This document shows positions 61,547-64,000 of a stretch of DNA of 64,000 nucleotides, piece by piece. The notes beneath the pieces are model-generated. The model was not told the origin of the DNA. It saw only the letters and a program-made list of their open reading frames with translations, and did not search any database. Numbering within the stretch: position 1 is the stretch's first letter; the number at the start of each line of letters is the position of its first letter. The translations under genes were made by a program, and so were the position numbers. Source of the stretch: an uncultured Anaerococcus sp. (GTDB taxonomy: Bacteria; Bacillota; Clostridia; Tissierellales; Peptoniphilaceae); contig CALUCE010000001.1 in NCBI GenBank assembly GCA_943914475.1, forward strand, positions 62,001 through 126,000, in the 5' to 3' direction.

Positions 61547-61573
61547 GTGGGAGGGTAAAGCCCGCCAAACCAC
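61547..61573 (+). promoter_or_regulatory. Hairpin upstream of rplK, candidate ribosomal protein L1 binding site (copy 1)
   Basis: GTGG and CCAC close a 27-nt element with an inner GGG/CCC stem and asymmetric internal loops, 16 bases before the rplK start and next to its AAAGGAGG. A near-identical layout occurs before rplA. A CTTAC/GTAAG stem (61533-61547) precedes it. Confidence 0.5.
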
Positions 61574-61589
61574 AAAGGAGGAAAAAAAT

Positions 61590-62024
61590 ATGCCAGCAAA
61601 AGAAAAAGAAGTACAAGCAGTAGTAAAATTACAAGTACCAGCAGCACAAGCCTCACCAGCACCTCCAGTAGGTACTGCTCTAGGACCTCATGGTATTAAT
61701 ATCATGGAATTTGTGCAAGCATTTAACTCACAAACAGCGGATCAAGCAGGTATGATTATACCGGTGGAAATGACTATTTATAAGGACAGATCATTTACTT
61801 TTATCACAAAAACACCACCAGCACCAGTATTAATCAAAAAAGCTATTGGACTTAATAAGGCTAGTGGAGAACCAAACAAAAACAAGGTTGGTAAAATCAC
61901 AAAAGCTCAAATCCAAGAAATTGCTGAAACAAAGATGAAAGATCTTAACGCAGCAAGCTTAGAAGCAGCAATGAGTATGATAGCAGGAACATGCAGAAGC
62001 ATGGGAGTTACTGTAGAGGATTAG
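61590..62024 (+). CDS. rplK: 50S ribosomal protein L11
   Basis: L11 forms the stalk base and contacts the GTPase-associated rRNA. The 144-residue protein has the proline-rich N-terminal part (QVPAAQASPAPPVGTALGPHGINIMEF) and the RNA-binding C-terminal domain with GTCRSMGV. Start supported by AAAGGAGG. The hairpin before it may be an L1 target. Confidence 0.98.
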   Translation: MPAKEKEVQAVVKLQVPAAQASPAPPVGTALGPHGINIMEFVQAFNSQTADQAGMIIPVEMTIYKDRSFTFITKTPPAPVLIKKAIGLNKASGEPNKNKVGKITKAQIQEIAETKMKDLNAASLEAAMSMIAGTCRSMGVTVED

Positions 62025-62050
62025 TGGAAGAGGAAACTCGCTAGGACCAC
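62024..62050 (+). promoter_or_regulatory. Hairpin upstream of rplA, candidate ribosomal protein L1 binding site (copy 2)
   Basis: GTGG and CCAC close a 27-nt element with inner GAG-GAAA-CTC stem. It begins at the last base of the rplK stop codon and ends 11 bases before the rplA start, next to AAGGAGG. It has the same size and closing helix as copy 1. Confidence 0.5.
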
Positions 62051-62061
62051 AAGGAGGCAAC

Positions 62062-62769
62062 ATGGCTAAAAGAGGAAAAAAATATTTAGAATCAATTAAA
62101 GCTTATGATTCTCACAAAGAATATGAGCTAACAGAAGCTTTAGAAATTTTAGAAAAAGCAGCAAAGGCTAACTTTGATGAAACAGTTGAGCTACACTTAA
62201 GACTAGGTGTAGACAGCAGACATGCTGACCAACAAGTTAGAGGAACAGTTATACTTCCTCACGGTACAGGTAAGTCAATAAAGGTACTTGCACTTGTTAA
62301 AGACGAAAAAGTTCAAGAAGCTTTGGACGCAGGAGCAGACTACGCAGGTAGTGCAGAATATATAGAAAAAATCCAAGGCGGTTGGTTAGACTTTGATGTA
62401 ATGGTTACATCACCTGACATGATGGGGCAAGTAGGTAGACTAGGTAGGATCCTAGGACCTCAAGGTTTAATGCCAAACCCTAAGACAGGAACAGTTACAC
62501 CAGATATAGCAACAGCTATCAAAGAAACAAAGGCTGGTAAGGTAGAATACAGAACTGATAAACAAAACCTTATTCATGTTCCAGCAGGAAAAGTTTCTTT
62601 CGGAAGCGAAAAACTAGCTGACAACCTAAGAGTTCTATTAACGGCAGTAGTTAAGGCTAAACCAGCAGCAGCTAAGGGTAAATACCTTAAATCTGTAACC
62701 ATTGCATCAACAATGGGACCTGGAATCAAGCTATCACCTGCTAGAGCTATGGACTTAGTTGAAAAATAA
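62062..62769 (+). CDS. rplA: 50S ribosomal protein L1
   Basis: The 235-residue L1, which binds 23S rRNA at the L1 stalk and in many bacteria represses its own operon by binding mRNA. Conserved segments are VRGTVILPHGTGK, PDMMGQVGRLGRILGPQGLMPNPKTGTV and STMGPGIKL. Start supported by AAGGAGG. Next to two candidate regulatory hairpins. Confidence 0.98.
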   Translation: MAKRGKKYLESIKAYDSHKEYELTEALEILEKAAKANFDETVELHLRLGVDSRHADQQVRGTVILPHGTGKSIKVLALVKDEKVQEALDAGADYAGSAEYIEKIQGGWLDFDVMVTSPDMMGQVGRLGRILGPQGLMPNPKTGTVTPDIATAIKETKAGKVEYRTDKQNLIHVPAGKVSFGSEKLADNLRVLLTAVVKAKPAAAKGKYLKSVTIASTMGPGIKLSPARAMDLVEK

Positions 62770-62780
62770 TAATAAATTAT

Positions 62781-62809
62781 TTGCATTAGCTAAAAGCTTG
62801 TGCTATAAT
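62781..62809 (+). promoter_or_regulatory. Promoter of rplJL
   Basis: TTGCAT (62781-62786), 17-bp spacer, TATAAT (62804-62809) with TGC extension, placed just after rplA. It precedes the L10 leader. Confidence 0.8.
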
Positions 62810-62817
62810 AGTTAAGT

Positions 62818-62950
62818 CAAATAAACAGGCTACCAAAGACTACGGAGACTGAGAGGTTTAATTATTCCGTATAGGTGGGAAGAAGAATCTACATCCCCAC
62901 CGATGTAGACATAAGATTATTATGTCTACTTTTAGTGGGGGTTTTTTAAT
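62818..62950 (+). ncRNA. Ribosomal protein L10 leader with attenuator
   Basis: The segment between the rplJL promoter and rplJ has the Firmicutes L10-leader features: the AGGCTACCAAAGACTACGGA region, a closing TCCGTATAGGTGGG and a following terminator. The terminator is CCCCAC (62895-62900)/GTGGGG (62935-62940) with an inner GTAGACATAA (62905-62914)/TTATGTCTAC (62920-62929) stem and T run at 62942-62947. A perfect alternative pairing TCTACATC (62888-62895)/GATGTAGA (62902-62909) would exclude it. Binding of L10-L12 is expected to favour the terminator. Confidence 0.82.
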
Positions 62951-62981
62951 ACTCACTTGGAAAGCCTTGGGAGGTGAAATA

Positions 62982-63533
62982 ATGTCAGAAAGTTCAATCA
63001 ATGCTAAGAAAAAAGTAATTAACGAAATCAAAGAAAAGATTGAAAATGCAAAATCAGTTACTCTTGTAGAATTTAACGGTATGGATGTACTAGAAGTTAC
63101 AGACCTACGTAATGACTTCAGAGAAGTAAACTCTGAATACAAGGTATACAAAAACACTATGATGAGATTTGCATTTGAAGAATTAGGCTATAATCAATTT
63201 GCAGAAGAACTTAAAGGTTCAAACGCCCTAATCTTTTCAAATGAAGAAGTTGTAGACGGACCAAAGGTTGCTATCAAGTATATAGACAAAGATGATGAAA
63301 ACAAGGAAAAACTTGTTATAAAATCAGGTATTGTAGATGGAGATTACCAAAATCCAGAAGAAATGACTGCAATAGCTAAGCTTCCTTCATCAGAAGCACT
63401 TGCATCTATGCTTGTTAACGTATTGCAAGCTCCTATCAGGAACCTTGCTATGGATCTTAACCAAGTTAACGCTAAAATTGTTTACGCACTTGACGCAATA
63501 AGAGAGAAAAAAGAAAACGAAGAAGTAGCTTAA
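62982..63533 (+). CDS. rplJ: 50S ribosomal protein L10
   Basis: L10 anchors the L7/L12 stalk dimers. The 183-residue protein has the N-terminal rRNA-binding domain with KNTMMRFAFEE and LPSSEALASMLVNVLQAPI, then a C-terminal helix for L7/L12 (about 145-175). The frame is open 20 codons upstream, inside the leader, but ATG at 62982 is preceded by GGGAGGTGA. Autoregulation through the leader RNA is likely. Confidence 0.96.
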   Translation: MSESSINAKKKVINEIKEKIENAKSVTLVEFNGMDVLEVTDLRNDFREVNSEYKVYKNTMMRFAFEELGYNQFAEELKGSNALIFSNEEVVDGPKVAIKYIDKDDENKEKLVIKSGIVDGDYQNPEEMTAIAKLPSSEALASMLVNVLQAPIRNLAMDLNQVNAKIVYALDAIREKKENEEVA

Positions 63534-63584
63534 TAGCTAAAAAATAATAAGAATAATAAAAATAATAATTAATGGAGGCATAAA

Positions 63585-63965
63585 ATGGCATCAGAAAAAG
63601 TAACAAACTTAGTAGAAGAAATTAAAGAACTTACAGTATTAGAACTTTCAGACTTAGTAAAAGCACTAGAAGAAGAATTTGACGTAACAGCTCAAGCAGC
63701 AGTAGCAGCAGTAGCAGCTCCAGCAGCAGGTGGAGAAGCAGCAGCAGCTGAAAAGACAGAATTTGATGTTGTTCTTAAATCAGCAGGAGCATCAAAAATC
63801 AACGTTATCAAAATCGTTAAAGATGCTACTGGCTTAGGTCTTAAAGACGCTAAGGCTCTAGTTGACGGAGCTCCAAAAGCAGTTAAAGAAGGAGCTTCAA
63901 AAGACGAAGCTGAAGAACTAAAAGCAAAATTAGAAGAAGCTGGAGCAGAAGTAGAATTAGCTTAG
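63585..63965 (+). CDS. rplL: 50S ribosomal protein L7/L12
   Basis: The 126-residue stalk protein that recruits translational GTPases. The N-terminal dimerisation part (LVEEIKELTVLELSDLVKALEEEF) is followed by an Ala-rich hinge (about 36-54) and the C-terminal domain with VLKSAGASKINVIKIVKDATGLGLKDAKALVDGAP. Ribosome-binding site GGAGG. The window ends 35 bases later, where rpoB usually follows a terminator. Confidence 0.98.
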   Translation: MASEKVTNLVEEIKELTVLELSDLVKALEEEFDVTAQAAVAAVAAPAAGGEAAAAEKTEFDVVLKSAGASKINVIKIVKDATGLGLKDAKALVDGAPKAVKEGASKDEAEELKAKLEEAGAEVELA

Positions 63966-64000
63966 TTTCTATAAAAAACAACTCCCCAAGTCTCAAGGCT

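Noticed and set aside
1..64000. tRNA, rRNA, tmRNA, SRP RNA, CRISPR arrays, IS ends
   Set aside because: Intergenic regions were read for cloverleafs, conserved RNA blocks, regularly spaced repeats and transposase-like frames; none was seen. The longest gaps are explained by promoters, terminators and leaders.
63966..64000. Possible terminator or rpoB leader at the right edge
   Set aside because: Only 35 bases remain and the hairpin, if any, is cut by the window end.

Overview
The window is a gene-dense, AT-rich stretch of chromosome from a low-G+C, Gram-positive-type anaerobe. It carries a Firmicutes-style mraZ-to-ftsZ cluster, hrcA-grpE-dnaK-dnaJ behind a CIRCE element, an FMN-riboswitch rib operon and the secE-nusG-rplKAJL cluster. 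Codon use, the flavodiiron/RIC/FNR-like module and a HesB-like CCGIG protein fit an anaerobic coccus of the Peptoniphilaceae (Anaerococcus or a relative). That placement is inference from gene content, not from a marker-gene search. I see no tRNA, rRNA, IS element, prophage or CRISPR array.

Layout. 0-9 kb: edge of a response regulator, a GlsB-type membrane protein, thyA, a small P-loop kinase, a class A PBP (minus strand), hflX-yigZ-yebC-lgt. 9.1-16.7 kb: mraZ-rsmH-ftsL-mraY-murD-murG-divIB-ftsZ-nrdR, with three 10-bp-spaced MraZ boxes. 16.7-21.8 kb: rarA-asnS-leuS. 21.8-22.9 kb: a UvrA C-terminal remnant and an AlaX-like protein that has lost its metal ligands. 22.9-30.7 kb: comEC-holA-nucleoside hydrolase-Nudix, rpsT (minus), lepB-lepA. 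30.8-36.2 kb: a three-gene ABC-2 exporter and a KtrB/KtrA-type potassium uptake pair. 36.3-40.3 kb (minus): an oxygen/NO-stress module of a DUF438-PAS protein, flavodiiron protein, RIC di-iron repair protein and an FNR-like regulator. 40.4-44.4 kb: a small anchored protein and an RR/ABC/permease/histidine-kinase unit. 44.5-51.8 kb: hemW, hrcA-grpE-dnaK-dnaJ-mtaB. 51.9-56.8 kb: hinT-rpsU, then the riboflavin operon ending in a HAD phosphatase. 56.9-58.8 kb (minus): HesB-like protein, rsmI, trmN6. 58.8-64 kb: glmM, a small unknown, rpmG-secE-nusG-rplK-rplA and rplJ-rplL behind an L10 leader.

The most interesting observations are regulatory. (1) Two promoters in the 36-40 kb module share the same geometry: a TGTGA-N6-TCACA-like palindrome exactly 19 bp upstream of a TATAAAAT -10. 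The FNR-like protein encoded next door has both the FNR cluster cysteine spacing (CX2CX5C plus a distal Cys) and a CRP-like RETVSR recognition helix that predicts such a site. (2) Two similar 27-nt hairpins lie directly upstream of the rplK and rplA ribosome-binding sites and are candidate L1 autoregulatory sites. (3) The AlaX-like protein has all four predicted zinc ligands replaced yet remains an intact 252-codon gene. (4) A HAD phosphatase at the end of the rib operon is a good candidate for the often-unassigned dephosphorylation step of riboflavin synthesis. No wholly new multi-gene system was recognised.
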